NCBI GenBank assembly: GCA_946800325.1
Contig: OX326958.1
Coordinates: forward strand, 8,504,001 to 8,568,000
Source: Luzula sylvatica
Taxonomy: Eukaryota > Streptophyta > Magnoliopsida > Poales > Juncaceae
Direction of reading: 5' to 3'
DNA length: 64,000 nt
The notes beneath the pieces were generated by a model. The model did not search any database. It was not told the DNA's origin and was given only the letters and a program-made list of their open reading frames with translations. Of the stretch, positions 13,401 through 27,164 are shown piece by piece (the first letter of the stretch is position 1; every line of letters begins with the position of its first letter). The translations under genes were made by a program, and so were the position numbers.

Positions 13401-15756
13401 ACTAAGAAAGTTTGTTTTTCGATTCAAAACAAGATTTTAACGCTTTGAGGAGTTCAAATCACATGTTTTTATATCATTTGTATGGTATCTTTTACTACAT
13501 GACTTTTCAACAAATTTCACACACGCTAAGTAAGTTTGTTTTTCGATTCAAAAGAAGATTTTAACGCTTTGAGGAGTTCAAATAACTTGTTTTTAGATCA
13601 TTTGTATGGTATCTTTTACTACATGACTTTTCAACAAATTTCACACACGCTAAGTAAGTTTGTTTTTCGATTCAAAAGAAGATTTTAACGCTTTGAGGAG
13701 TTCAAATAACTTGTTTTTAGATCATTTGTATCGTATCTTTTACTACATAACTTTTCAGCAAATTTCACAAATACTAAGTAAGTTTGTTTTTCGATTCAAA
13801 ACAAGATTTTACCGCTTTGAGGAGTTCAAATAACTTGTTTTTAGATCATTTGTATCGTATCTTTTACTACATAACTTTTCACCAAATTTCACATACACTA
13901 AGTAAGTTTGTTTTTCGATTCAAAACAAGATTTTAACGCTTTGAGGAGTTCAAATAACGTGTTTTTAGATCAATTGTATCGTATCTTTTACTACATAACT
14001 TTTCAGCAAATTTCACAAACACTAAGTAAGTTTGTTTTTCGATTCAAAACAAGATTTTAACGCTTTGAGGAGTTCAAATAACTTGTTTTTAGATCAATTG
14101 TATCGTATCTTTTACTACATGACTTTTCACCAAATTTCACAAACACTAAGAAAGTTTGTTTTTCGATTCAAAACAAGATTTTAACATTTTCAGGAGTTCA
14201 AATAACTTGTTTTTAGATCATTTGTATCGTATCTTTTACTACATAACTTTTCACCAAATTTCACAAACACTAAGTAAGTTTGTTTTTCGATTCAAAACAA
14301 GATTTTAACGCTTTGAGGAGTTCAAATAACTTGTTTTTTGATCATTTGTATCGTATCTTTTACTACATAACTTATCACCAAATTTCACAAACACTAAGAA
14401 AGTTTGTTTTTCGATTCAAAACATGATTTTAAGGCTTTGAGGAGTTCAAATAACGTGTTTTTAGATCATTTGTATTGTATCTTTCACTACATAACTTTTC
14501 ACCAAATTTCACAAACACTAAGAAAGTTTGTTTTTCGATTCAAAACATGATTTTAACGCTTTGAGGAGTTCAAATAACGTGTTTTTAGATCAATTGTATC
14601 GTATCTTTTACTACATAACTTTTCAGCAAATTTCACAAACACTAAGTAAGTTTGTTTTTCGATTCAAAACAAGATTTTAACGCTTTGAGGAGTTCAAATA
14701 ACTTGTTTTTAGATCAATTGTATCGTATCTTTTACTACATGACTTTTCACCAAATTTCACAAACACTAAGAAAGTTTGTTTTTCGATTCAAAACAAGATT
14801 TTAACATTTTCAGGAGTTCAAATAACTTGTTTTTAGATCATTTGTATCGTATCTTTTACTACATAACTTTTCACCAAATTTCACAAACACTAAGTAAGTT
14901 TGTTTTTCGATTCAAAACAAGATTTTAACGCTTTGAGGAGTTCAAATAACTTGTTTTTAGATCATTTGTATCGTATCTTTTACTACATAACTTATCACCA
15001 AATTTCACAAACACTAAGAAAGTTTGTTTTTCGATTCAAAACATGATTTTAACGCTTTGAGGAGTTTAAATAACGTGTTTTTAGATCATTTGTATCGTAT
15101 CTTTCACTACATAACTTTTCACCAAATTTCACAAACACTAAGAAAGTTTGTTTTTCGATTAAAAACAAGATTTTAACATTTTCAGGAGTTCAAATAACTT
15201 GTTTTTAGATCATTTGTATCGTATCTTTTACTACATAACTTTTCACCAAATTTCACAAACACTAACTAAGTTTGTTTTTCGATTCAAAACAAGATTTTAA
15301 CGCTTTGAGGAGTTCAAATAACGTGTTTTTAGATCAATTGTATCGTATCTTTTACTACATAACTTTTCAGCAAATTTCACAGACACTAAGTAAGTTTGTT
15401 TTTCGATTCAAAACAAGATTTTAACGCTTTGAGGAGTTCAAATAACTTGTTTTTAGATCAATTGTATCGTATCTTTCACTACATAACTTTTCACCAAATT
15501 TCACAAACACTAAGAAAGTTTGTTTTTCGATTCAGAACAAGATTTTAACACTTTCAGGAGTTCAAATAACGTGTTTTTAGATCAATTGTATCGTATCTTT
15601 TACTACATAACTTTTCACCAAATTTCACAAACACGAAGTAAGTTTGTTTTTCGATTCAAAACAAGATTTTAACGCTTTGAGGAGTTCAAATAACTTGTTT
15701 TTAGATCATTTGTACCGTATCTTTTACTACATAACTTTTCACCAAATTTCACAAAC
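13401..15756. repeat. 19-monomer block with several joins
   Basis: Order: m1, m2a, m2b, x, m6-m10 (A), m11/m6 hybrid (14517), m7, m8, m9-like, m10B, m8/m5-like with TTAAAAACAAG (15137), m6, m7, m8B/m11 hybrid (15509), m12, with m13 absent. The x at 13773 reads TTTTACCGC, repeated only at 16901. At least four order changes relative to the 13-mer show repeated unequal exchange. Confidence 0.8.
15509..15632. repeat. Hybrid monomer m8B/m11 at the 25-mer duplication joint
   Basis: The 5' part is m8B (TTCAGAAC, CACTTTCAGG); the 3' part is m11 (ATCAATTG and then ACGAAG opening the next monomer). The switch lies between about 15558 and 15585. Sequence to its right repeats the sequence starting 3100 bp upstream, so this is the crossover point of that tandem duplication. 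Confidence 0.8.
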
Positions 15757-16500
15757 ACTAAGAAAGTTTGTTTTTCGATTCAAAACAAGATTTTAACGCT
15801 TTGAGGAGTTCAAATCACATGTTTTTATATCATTTGTTTGGTATCTTTTACTACATGACTTTTCAACAAATTTCACACATGCTAAGTAAGTTTGTTTTTC
15901 TATTCAAAAGAAGATTTTAACGCTTTGAGGAGTTCAAATAACTTGTTTTTAGATCATTTGTATCGTATCTTTTACTACATAACTTTTCAGCAAATTTCAC
16001 AAATACTAAGAAAGTTTGTTTTTCGATTCAAAACATGATTTTAAGGCTTTGAGGAGTTCAAATAACGTGTTTTTAGATCATTTGTATTGTATCTTTCACT
16101 ACATAACTTTTCACCAAATTTCACAAACACTAAGAAAGTTTGTTTTTCGATTCAAAACATGATTTTAACGCTTTGAGGAGTTCAAATAACGTGTTTTTAG
16201 ATCAATTGTATCGTATCTTTTACTACATAACTTTTCACCAAATTTCACCAACACGAAGAAAGTTAGTTTTTCGATTCAAAACAAGATTTTAACACTTTCA
16301 GGAGTTCAAATAACTTGTTTTTAGATCATTTGTATCGTATCTTTTACTACATAACTTTTCACCAAATTTCACAAACACTAAGAAAGTTTGTTTTTCGATT
16401 CAAAACAAGATTTTAACGCTTTGAGGAGTTCAAATAACGTGTTTTTAGAACATTTATATCGTATCTTTTACTACATAATTTTTCACCAAATTTCACAAAC
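15757..16500. repeat. Chimeric 6-mer, second copy
   Basis: Monomer for monomer the same as the chimeric 6-mer 3100 bp upstream, including TTTGTTTGG in m1 (near 15835) and the m2 with TTCTATTC. Order m1, m2, m10, m11, m5, m13. Confidence 0.85.
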
Positions 16501-19352
16501 ACTAAGAAAGTTTGTTTTTCGATTCAAAACAAGATTTTAACGCTTTGAGGAGTTCAAATCACATGTTTTTATATCATTTGTATGGTATCTTTTACTACAT
16601 GACTTTTCAACAAATTTCACACACGCTAAGTAAGTTTGTTTTTCGATTCAAAAGAAGATTTTAACGCTTTGAGGAGTTCAAATAACTTGTTTTTAGATCA
16701 TTTGTATGGTATCTTTTACTACATGACTTTTCAACAAATTTCACACACGCTAAGTAAGTTTGTTTTTCGATTCAAAAGAAGATTTTAACGCTTTGAGGAG
16801 TTCAAATAACTTGTTTTTAGATCATTTGTATCGTATCTTTTACTACATAACTTTTCAGCAAATTTCACAAATACTAAGTAAGTTTGTTTTTCGATTCAAA
16901 ACAAGATTTTACCGCTTTGAGGAGTTCAAATAACTTGTTTTTAGATCATTTGTATCGTATCTTTTACTACATAACTTTTCACCAAATTTCACATACACTA
17001 AGTAAGTTTGTTTTTCGATTCAAAACAAGATTTTAACGCTTTGAGGAGTTCAAATAACGTGTTTTTAGATCAATTGTATCGTATCTTTTACTACATAACT
17101 TTTCAGCAAATTTCACAAACACTAAGTAAGTTTGTTTTTCGATTCAAAACAAGATTTTAACGCTTTGAGGAGTTCAAATAACTTGTTTTTAGATCAATTG
17201 TATCGTATCTTTTACTACATGACTTTTCACCAAATTTCACAAACACTAAGAAAGTTTGTTTTTCGATTCAAAACAAGATTTTAACATTTTCAGGAGTTCA
17301 AATAACTTGTTTTTAGATCATTTGTATCGTATCTTTTACTACATAACTTTTCACCAAATTTCACAAACACTAAGTAAGTTTGTTTTTCGATTCAAAACAA
17401 GATTTTAACGCTTTGAGGAGTTCAAATAACTTGTTTTTTGATCATTTGTATCGTATCTTTTACTACATAACTTATCACCAAATTTCACAAACACTAAGAA
17501 AGTTTGTTTTTCGATTCAAAACATGATTTTAAGGCTTTGAGGAGTTCAAATAACGTGTTTTTAGATCATTTGTATTGTATCTTTCACTACATAACTTTTC
17601 ACCAAATTTCACAAACACTAAGAAAGTTTGTTTTTCGATTCAAAACATGATTTTAACGCTTTGAGGAGTTCAAATAACGTGTTTTTAGATCAATTGTATC
17701 GTATCTTTTACTACATAACTTTTCAGCAAATTTCACAAACACTAAGTAAGTTTGTTTTTCGATTCAAAACAAGATTTTAACGCTTTGAGGAGTTCAAATA
17801 ACTTGTTTTTAGATCAATTGTATCGTATCTTTTACTACATGACTTTTCACCAAATTTCACAAACACTAAGAAAGTTTGTTTTTCGATTCAAAACAAGATT
17901 TTAACATTTTCAGGAGTTCAAATAACTTGTTTTTAGATCATTTGTATCGTATCTTTTACTACATAACTTTTCACCAAATTTCACAAACACTAAGTAAGTT
18001 TGTTTTTCGATTCAAAACAAGATTTTAACGCTTTGAGGAGTTCAAATAACTTGTTTTTAGATCATTTGTATCGTATCTTTTACTACATAACTTATCACCA
18101 AATTTCACAAACACTAAGAAAGTTTGTTTTTCGATTCAAAACATGATTTTAACGCTTTGAGGAGTTTAAATAACGTGTTTTTAGATCATTTGTATCGTAT
18201 CTTTCACTACATAACTTTTCACCAAATTTCACAAACACTAAGAAAGTTTGTTTTTCGATTAAAAACAAGATTTTAACATTTTCAGGAGTTCAAATAACTT
18301 GTTTTTAGATCATTTGTATCGTATCTTTTACTACATAACTTTTCACCAAATTTCACAAACACTAACTAAGTTTGTTTTTCGATTCAAAACAAGATTTTAA
18401 CGCTTTGAGGAGTTCAAATAACGTGTTTTTAGATCAATTGTATCGTATCTTTTACTACATAACTTTTCAGCAAATTTCACAGACACTAAGTAAGTTTGTT
18501 TTTCGATTCAAAACAAGATTTTAACGCTTTGAGGAGTTCAAATAACTTGTTTTTAGATCAATTGTATCGTATCTTTCACTACATAACTTTTCACCAAATT
18601 TCACAAACACTAAGAAAGTTTGTTTTTCGATTCAGAACAAGATTTTAACACTTTCAGGAGTTCAAATAACGTGTTTTTAGATCATTTGTATCGTATCTTT
18701 TACTACATAACTTTTCACCAAATTTCACAAACACTAAGTAAGTTTGTTTTTCGATTCAAAACAAGATTTTAACGCTTTGAGGAGTTCAAATAACTTGTTT
18801 TTTGATAATTTGTATCGTATCTTTTACTACATAACTTATCACCAAATTTCACAAACACTAAGAAAGTTTGTTTTTCGATTCAAAACATGATTTTAACGCT
18901 TTGAGGAGTTTAAATAACGTGTTTTTAGATCATTTGTATCGTATCTTTCACTACATAACTTTTCACCAAATTTCACAAACACTAAGAAAGTTTGTTTTTC
19001 GATTCAAAACATGATTTTAACGATTTGAGGAGTTCAAATAACGTGTTTTTAGATCATTTGTATCGTATCTTTTACTACATAACTTTTCAGCAAATTTCAC
19101 AAACACTAAGTAAGTTTGTTTTTCGATTCAAAACAAGATTTTAACGCTTTGAGGAGTTCAAATAACTTGTTTTTAGATCATTTGTATCGTATCTTTTACT
19201 ACATAACTTTTCACCAAATTTCACAAACACTAAGAAAGTTTGTTTTTCGATTCAAAACAAGATTTTAACGCTTTGAGGAGTTCAAATAACGTGTTTTTAG
19301 AACATTTATATCGTATCTTTTACTACATAATTTTTCACCAAATTTCACAAAC
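16501..19352. repeat. 23-monomer block
   Basis: Its first 17 monomers follow those of the block 3100 bp upstream: m1, m2a, m2b, x (TTTTACCGC), m6-m10, m11/m6, m7, m8, m9-like, m10B, TTAAAAACAAG monomer (18237), m6, m7. It then continues as a complete B half: m8B (18609), m9 with GATAATTTG (18733), m10B, m11 with CGATTTG, m12 and m13. The GATAATTTG mark recurs 7812 bp downstream. Confidence 0.82.
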
Positions 19353-20716
19353 ACTAAGAAAGTTTGTTTTTCGATTCAAAACAAGATTTTAACGCTTTGA
19401 GGAGTTCAAATCACATGTTTTTATATCATTTGTATGGTATCTTTTACTACATGAATTTTCAACAAATTTCACACATGCTAAGTAAGTTTGTTTTTCGATT
19501 CAAAAGAAGATTTTAACGCTTTGAGGAGTTCAAATAACGTGTTTTTAGATCATTTGTATCGTATCTTTAACTACGTAACTTTTCACCAAATTTTACAAAC
19601 ACTAAGAAAGTTTGTTTTTCTATTCAAAACAAGTTTTTAACGCATTGAGGAGCTCAAATAACGTGTTTTTAGATCATTTGTATCGTATCTTTTACTACGT
19701 AAGTTTTCACCAAATTTTACAAACACTAAGAAAGTTTGTTTTTCAATTCAAAACCAGTTTTTAACGCTTTGAGGAGCTCAAATAACGTGTTTTTAGGTCA
19801 TTTGTATAGTATCTTTTACTACATAACTTTTCACCAAATTTCACATACACTAAGTAAGTTTGTTTTTCGATTCAAAACAAGATTTTAACGCTTTGAGGAG
19901 TTCAAATAACGTGTTTTTAGATCAATTGTATCGTATCTTTTACTACATAACTTTTCAGCAAATTTCACAAACACTAAGTAAGTTTGTTTTTCGATTCAAA
20001 ACAAGATTTTAACGCTTTGAGGAGTTCAAATAACTTGTTTTTAGATCAATTGTATCGTATCTTTTACTACATAACTTTTCACCAAATTTCACAAACACTA
20101 AGAAAGTTTGTTTTTCGATTCAAAACAAGATTTTAACATTTTCAGGAGTTCAAATAACTTGTTTTTAGATCATTTGTATCGTATCTGTTACTACATAACT
20201 TTTCACCAAATTTCACAAACGCTAAGTAAGTTTGTTTTTCGATTCAAAAGAAGATTTTAACGCTTTGAGGAGTTCAAATAACTTGTTTTTTGATCATTTG
20301 TATCGTATCTTTTACTACATAACTTATCACCAAATTTCACAAACACTAAGAAAGTTTGTTTTTCGATTCAAAACATGATTTTAAGGCTTTGAGGAGTTCA
20401 AATAACGTGTTTTTAGATCATTTGTATTGTATCTTTCACTACATAACTTTTCACCAAATTTCACAAACACTAAGAAAGTTTGTTTTTAGATTCAAAACAT
20501 GATTTTAACGCTTTGAGGAGTTCAAATAACGTGTTTTTAGATCAATTGTATCGTATCTTTTACTACATAACTTTTCACCAAATTTCACAAACACGAAGTA
20601 AGTTTGTTTTTCGATTCAAAACAAGATTTTAACGCTTTGAGGAGTTCAAATAACTTGTTTTTAGATCATTTGTACCGTATCTTTTACTACATAACTTTTC
20701 ACCAAATTTCACAAAC
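19353..20716. repeat. 11-monomer HOR unit, second copy
   Basis: Same order as at 11293, with the m4/x hybrid now reading TGTATAGTATC (near 19805) and m11 reading TTTTTAGATTC (20488). m13 is again missing. Both private changes recur at 27165-28528, which is 7812 bp downstream. Confidence 0.83.
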
Positions 20717-22948
20717 ACTAAGAAAGTTTGTTTTTCGATTCAAAACAAGATTTTAACGCTTTGAGGAGTTCAAATCACATGTTTTTATATCATTTGTATG
20801 GTATCTTTTACTACATGACTTTTCAACAAATTTCACACATGCTAAGTAAGTTTGTTTTTCTATTCAAAAGAAGATTTTAACGCTTTGAGGAGTTTAAATA
20901 ACTTGTTTTTAGATCATTTGTATCGTATCTTTTACTACATAACTTTTCAGCAAATTTCACAAATACTAAGAAAGTTTGTTTTTCGATTCAAAACATGATT
21001 TTAAGGCTTTGAGGAGTTCAAATAACGTGTTTTTAGATCATTTGTATTGTATCTTTCACTACATAACTTTTCACCAAATTTCACAAACACTAAGAAAGTT
21101 TGTTTTTCGATTCAAAACATGATTTTAACGCTTTGAGGAGTTCAAATAACGTGTTTTTAGATCAATTGTATCGTATCTTTTACTACATAACTTTTCACCA
21201 AATTTCACCAACACGAAGAAAGTTAGTTTTTCGATTCAAAACAAGATTTTAACACTTTCAGGAGTTCAAATAACTTGTTTTTAGATCATTTGTATCGTAT
21301 CTTTTACTACATAACTTTTCACCAAATTTCACAAACACTAAGAAAGTTTGTTTTTCGATTCAAAACAAGATTTTAACGCTTTGAGGAGTTCAAATAACGT
21401 GTTTTTAGAACATTTATATCGTATCTTTTACTACATAATTTTTCACCAAATTTCACAAACACTAAGAAAGTTTGTTTTTCGATTCAAAACAAGATTTTAA
21501 CGCTTTGAGGAGTTCAAATCACATGTTTTTATATCATTTGTATGGTATCTTTTACTACATGACTTTTCAACAAATTTCACACACGCTAAGTAAGTTTGTT
21601 TTTCGATTCAAAAGAAGATTTTAACGCTTTGAGGAGTTCAAATAACTTGTTTTTAGATCATTTGTATCGTATCTTTTACTACATGACTTTTCAACAAATT
21701 TCACACACGCTAAGTAAGTTTGTTTTTCGATTCAAAAGAAGATTTTAACGCTTTGAGGAGTTCAAATAACTTGTTTTTAGATCATTTGTATCGTATCTTT
21801 TACTACATAACTTTTCAGCAAATTTCACAAATACTAAGTAAGTTTGTTTTTCGATTCAAAACAAGATTTTAACGCTTTGAGGAGTTCAAATAACTTGTTT
21901 TTAGATTATTTGTATCGTATCTTTTACTACATAACTTTTCACCAAATTTCACATACACTAAGTAAGTTTGTTTTTCGATTCAAAACAAGATTTTAACGCT
22001 TTGAGGAGTTCAAATAACGTGTTTTTAGATCAATTGTATCGTATCTTTTACTACATAACTTTTCAGCAAATTTCACAAACACTAAGTAAGTTTGTTTTTC
22101 GATTCAAAACAAGATTTTAACGCTTTGAGGAGTTCAAATAACTTGTTTTTAGATCAATTGTATCGTATCTTTTACTACATGACTTTTCACCAAATTTCAC
22201 AAACACTAAGAAAGTTTGTTTTTCGATTCAAAACAAGATTTTAACATTTTCAGGAGTTCAAATAACTTGTTTTTAGATCATTTGTATCGTATCTTTTACT
22301 ACATAACTTTTCACCAAATTTCACAAACACTAAGTAAGTTTGTTTTTCGATTCAAAACAAGATTTTAACGCTTTGAGGAGTTCAAATAACTTGTTTTTTG
22401 ATCATTTGTATCGTATCTTTTACTACATAACTTATCACCAAATTTCACAAACACTAAGAAAGTTTGTTTTTCGATTCAAAACATGATTTTAAGGCTTTGA
22501 GGAGTTCAAATAACGTGTTTTTAGATCATTTGTATTGTATCTTTCACTACATAACTTTTCACCAAATTTCACAAACACTAAGAAAGTTTGTTTTTCGATT
22601 CAAAACATGATTTTAACGCTTTGAGGAGTTCAAATAACGTGTTTTTAGATCAATTGTATCGTATCTTTTACTACATAACTTTTCACCAAATTTCACAAAC
22701 ACGAAGTAAGTTTGTTTTTCGATTCAAAACAAGATTTTAACGCTTTGAGGAGTTCAAATAACTTGTTTTTAGATCATTTGTACCGTATCTTTTACTACAT
22801 AACTTTTCACCAAATTTCACAAACACTAAGAAAGTTTGTTTTTCGATTCAAAACAAGATTTTAACGCTTTGAGGAGTTCAAATAACGTGTTTTTAGAACA
22901 TTTAAATCGTATCTTTTACTACATAATTTTTCACCAAATTTCACAAAC
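20717..22948. repeat. 18-monomer HOR unit, copy 1 (2232 bp)
   Basis: A chimeric 6-mer (m1, m2, m10, m11, m5, m13) followed by the 12-mer (m1, m2a, m2b, x, m6-m13 A). The m2 has TTCTATTC and AGTTTAAAT. The x monomer has AGATTATTTG (21905), not seen in the other two copies. The 12-mer half is the same block that closes each 37-mer super-HOR copy further right. Confidence 0.86.
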
Positions 22949-25180
22949 ACTAAGAAAGTTTGTTTTTCGATTCAAAAAGAGATTTTAACGCTTTGAGGAG
23001 TTCAAATCACATGTTTTTATATCATTTGTATGGTATCTTTTACTACATGACTTTTCAACAAATTTCACACATGCTAAGTAAGTTTGTTTTTCTATTCAAA
23101 AGAAGATTTTAACGCTTTGAGGAGTTTAAATAACTTGTTTTTAGATCATTTGTATCGTATCTTTTACTACATAACTTTTCAGCAAATTTCACAAATACTA
23201 AGAAAGTTTGTTTTTCGATTCAAAACATGATTTTAAGGCTTTGAGGAGTTCAAATAACGTGTTTTTAGATCATTTGTATTGTATCTTTCACTACATAACT
23301 TTTCACCAAATTTCACAAACACTAAGAAAGTTTGTTTTTCGATTCAAAACATGATTTTAACGCTTTGAGGAGTTCAAATAACGTGTTTTTAGATCAATTG
23401 TATCGTATCTTTTACTACATAACTTTTCACCAAATTTCACCAACACGAAGAAAGTTAGTTTTTCGATTCAAAACAAGATTTTAACACTTTCAGGAGTTCA
23501 AATAACTTGTTTTTAGATCATTTGTATCGTATCTTTTACTACATAACTTTTCACCAAATTTCACAAACACTAAGAAAGTTTGTTTTTCGATTCAAAACAA
23601 GATTTTAACGCTTTGAGGAGTTCAAATAACGTGTTTTTAGAACATTTATATCGTATCTTTTACTACATAATTTTTCACCAAATTTCACAAACACTAAGAA
23701 AGTTTGTTTTTCGATTCAAAACAAGATTTTAACGCTTTGAGGAGTTCAAATCACATGTTTTTATATCATTTGTATGGTATCTTTTACTACATGACTTTTC
23801 AACAAATTTCACACACGCTAAGTAAGTTTGTTTTTCGATTCAAAAGAAGATTTTAACGCTTTGAGGAGTTCAAATAACTTGTTTTTAGATCATTTGTATC
23901 GTATCTTTTACTACATGACTTTTCAACAAATTTCACACACGCTAAGTAAGTTTGTTTTTCGATTCAAAAGAAGATTTTAACGCTTTGAGGAGTTCAAATA
24001 ACTTGTTTTTAGATCATTTGTATCGTATCTTTTACTACATAACTTTTCAGCAAATTTCACAAATACTAAGTAAGTTTGTTTTTCGATTCAAAACAAGATT
24101 TTAACGCTTTGAGGAGTTCAAATAACTTGTTTTTAGATCATTTGTATCGTATCTTTTACTACATAACTTTTCACCAAATTTCACATACACTAAGTAAGTT
24201 TGTTTTTCGATTCAAAACAAGATTTTAACGCTTTGAGGAGTTCAAATAACGTGTTTTTAGATCAATTGTATCGTATCTTTTACTACATAACTTTTCAGCA
24301 AATTTCACAAACACTAAGTAAGTTTGTTTTTCGATTCAAAACAAGATTTTAACGCTTTGAGGAGTTCAAATAACTTGTTTTTAGATCAATTGTATCGTAT
24401 CTTTTACTACATGACTTTTCACCAAATTTCACAAACACTAAGAAAGTTTGTTTTTCGATTCAAAACAAGATTTTAACATTTTCAGGAGTTCAAATAACTT
24501 GTTTTTAGATCATTTGTATCGTATCTTTTACTACATAACTTTTCACCAAATTTCACAAACACTAAGTAAGTTTGTTTTTCGATTCAAAACAAGATTTTAA
24601 CGCTTTGAGGAGTTCAAATAACTTGTTTTTTGATCATTTGTATCGTATCTTTTACTACATAACTTATCACCAAATTTCACAAACACTAAGAAAGTTTGTT
24701 TTTCGATTCAAAACATGATTTTAAGGCTTTGAGGAGTTCAAATAACGTGTTTTTAGATCATTTGTATTGTATCTTTCACTACATAACTTTTCACCAAATT
24801 TCACAAACACTAAGAAAGTTTGTTTTTCGATTCAAAACATGATTTTAACGCTTTGAGGAGTTCAAATAACGTGTTTTTAGATCAATTGTATCGTATCTTT
24901 TACTACATAACTTTTCACCAAATTTCACAAACACGAAGTAAGTTTGTTTTTCGATTCAAAACAAGATTTTAACGCTTTGAGGAGTTCAAATAACTTGTTT
25001 TTAGATCATTTGTACCGTATCTTTTACTACATAACTTTTCACCAAATTTCACAAACACTAAGAAAGTTTGTTTTTCGATTCAAAACAAGATTTTAACGCT
25101 TTGAGGAGTTCAAATAACGTGTTTTTAGAACATTTAAATCGTATCTTTTACTACATAATTTTTCACCAAATTTCACAAAC
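22949..25180. repeat. 18-monomer HOR unit, copy 2 (2232 bp)
   Basis: Directly follows copy 1 with the same 18 types in the same order. Its opening m1 has AAAAAGAG and ends CACATGC. This tandem pair is a complete-unit duplication with no visible indel. Confidence 0.87.
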
Positions 25181-27164
25181 ACTAAGAAAGTTTGTTTTTC
25201 GATTCAAAAAGAGATTTTAACGCTTTGAGGAGTTCAAATCACATGTTTTTATATCATTTGTATGGTATCTTTTACTACATGACTTTTCAACAAATTTCAC
25301 ACACGCTAAGTAAGTTTGTTTTTCGATTTAAAAGAAGATTTTAACGCTTTGAGGAGTTCAAATAACGTGTTTTTAGATCATTTGTATTGTATCTTTCACT
25401 ACATAACTTTTCACCAAATTTCACAAACACTAAGAAAGTTTGTTTTTCGATTCAAAACATGATTTTAACGCTTTGAGGAGTTCAAATAACGTGTTTTTAG
25501 ATCAATTGTATCGTATCTTTTACTACATAACTTTTCAGCAAATTTCACAAACACTAAGTAAGTTTGTTTTTCGATTCAAAACAAGATTTTAACGCTTTGA
25601 GGAGTTCAAATAACTTGTTTTTAGATCAATTGTATCGTATCTTTTACTACATGACTTTTCACCAAATTTCACAAACACTAAGAAAGTTTGTTTTTCGATT
25701 CAAAACAAGATTTTAACATTTTCAGGAGTTCAAATAACTTGTTTTTAGATCATTTGTATCGTATCTTTTACTACATAACTTTTCACCAAATTTCACAAAC
25801 ACTAAGTAAGTTTGTTTTTCGATTCAAAACAAGATTTTAACGCTTTGAGGAGTTCAAATAACTTGTTTTTAGATCATTTGTATCGTATCTTTTACTACAT
25901 AACTTATCACCAAATTTCACAAACACTAAGAAAGTTTGTTTTTCGATTCAAAACATGATTTTAACGCTTTGAGGAGTTTAAATAACGTGTTTTTAGATCA
26001 TTTGTATCGTATCTTTCACTACATAACTTTTCACCAAATTTCACAAACACTAAGAAAGTTTGTTTTTCGATTAAAAACAAGATTTTAACATTTTCAGGAG
26101 TTCAAATAACTTGTTTTTAGATCATTTGTATCGTATCTTTTACTACATAACTTTTCACCAAATTTCACAAACACTAACTAAGTTTGTTTTTCGATTCAAA
26201 ACAAGATTTTAACGCTTTGAGGAGTTCAAATAACGTGTTTTTAGATCAATTGTATCGTATCTTTTACTACATAACTTTTCAGCAAATTTCACAGACACTA
26301 AGTAAGTTTGTTTTTCGATTCAAAACAAGATTTTAACGCTTTGAGGAGTTCAAATAACTTGTTTTTAGATCAATTGTATCGTATCTTTCACTACATAACT
26401 TTTCACCAAATTTCACAAACACTAAGAAAGTTTGTTTTTCGATTCAGAACAAGATTTTAACACTTTCAGGAGTTCAAATAACGTGTTTTTAGATCATTTG
26501 TATCGTATCTTTTACTACATAACTTTTCACCAAATTTCACAAACACTAAGTAAGTTTGTTTTTCGATTCAAAACAAGATTTTAACGCTTTGAGGAGTTCA
26601 AATAACTTGTTTTTTGATAATTTGTATCGTATCTTTTACTACATAACTTATCACCAAATTTCACAAACACTAAGAAAGTTTGTTTTTCGATTCAAAACAT
26701 GATTTTAACGCTTTGAGGAGTTTAAATAACGTGTTTTTAGATCATTTGTATCGTATCTTTCACTACATAACTTTTCACCAAATTTCACAAACACTAAGAA
26801 AGTTTGTTTTTCGATTCAAAACATGATTTTAACGATTTGAGGAGTTCAAATAACGTGTTTTTAGATCATTTGTATCGTATCTTTTACTACATAACTTTTC
26901 AGCAAATTTCACAAACACTAAGTAAGTTTGTTTTTCGATTCAAAACAAGATTTTAACGCTTTGAGGAGTTCAAATAACTTGTTTTTAGATCATTTGTATC
27001 GTATCTTTTACTACATAACTTTTCACCAAATTTCACAAACACTAAGAAAGTTTGTTTTTCGATTCAAAACAAGATTTTAACGCTTTGAGGAGTTCAAATA
27101 ACGTGTTTTTAGAACATTTATATCGTATCTTTTACTACATAATTTTTCACCAAATTTCACAAAC
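25181..27164. repeat. 16-monomer block beginning with an m2/m10 join
   Basis: Order: m1, m2/m10 hybrid, m11/m6, m7, m8, m9-like, m10B, TTAAAAACAAG monomer (26049), m6, m7 (starting ACAGACAC), m8B, m9 with GATAATTTG (26545), m10B, m11 (CGATTTG), m12, m13. From the hybrid onward it matches the sequence 7812 bp upstream (63 monomers). Confidence 0.84.
25305..25428. repeat. Hybrid monomer m2/m10 at a 63-monomer duplication joint
   Basis: The 5' part is m2 (GCTAAG, GATTTAAAAGAAG); the 3' part is m10A (TGTATTG, TTTCACTAC). The switch lies between about 25345 and 25388. The GATTTAAAAG change is shared only with the m2 at 30885, 5580 bp (45 monomers) downstream, which keeps a normal m2 3' end. Confidence 0.8.
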
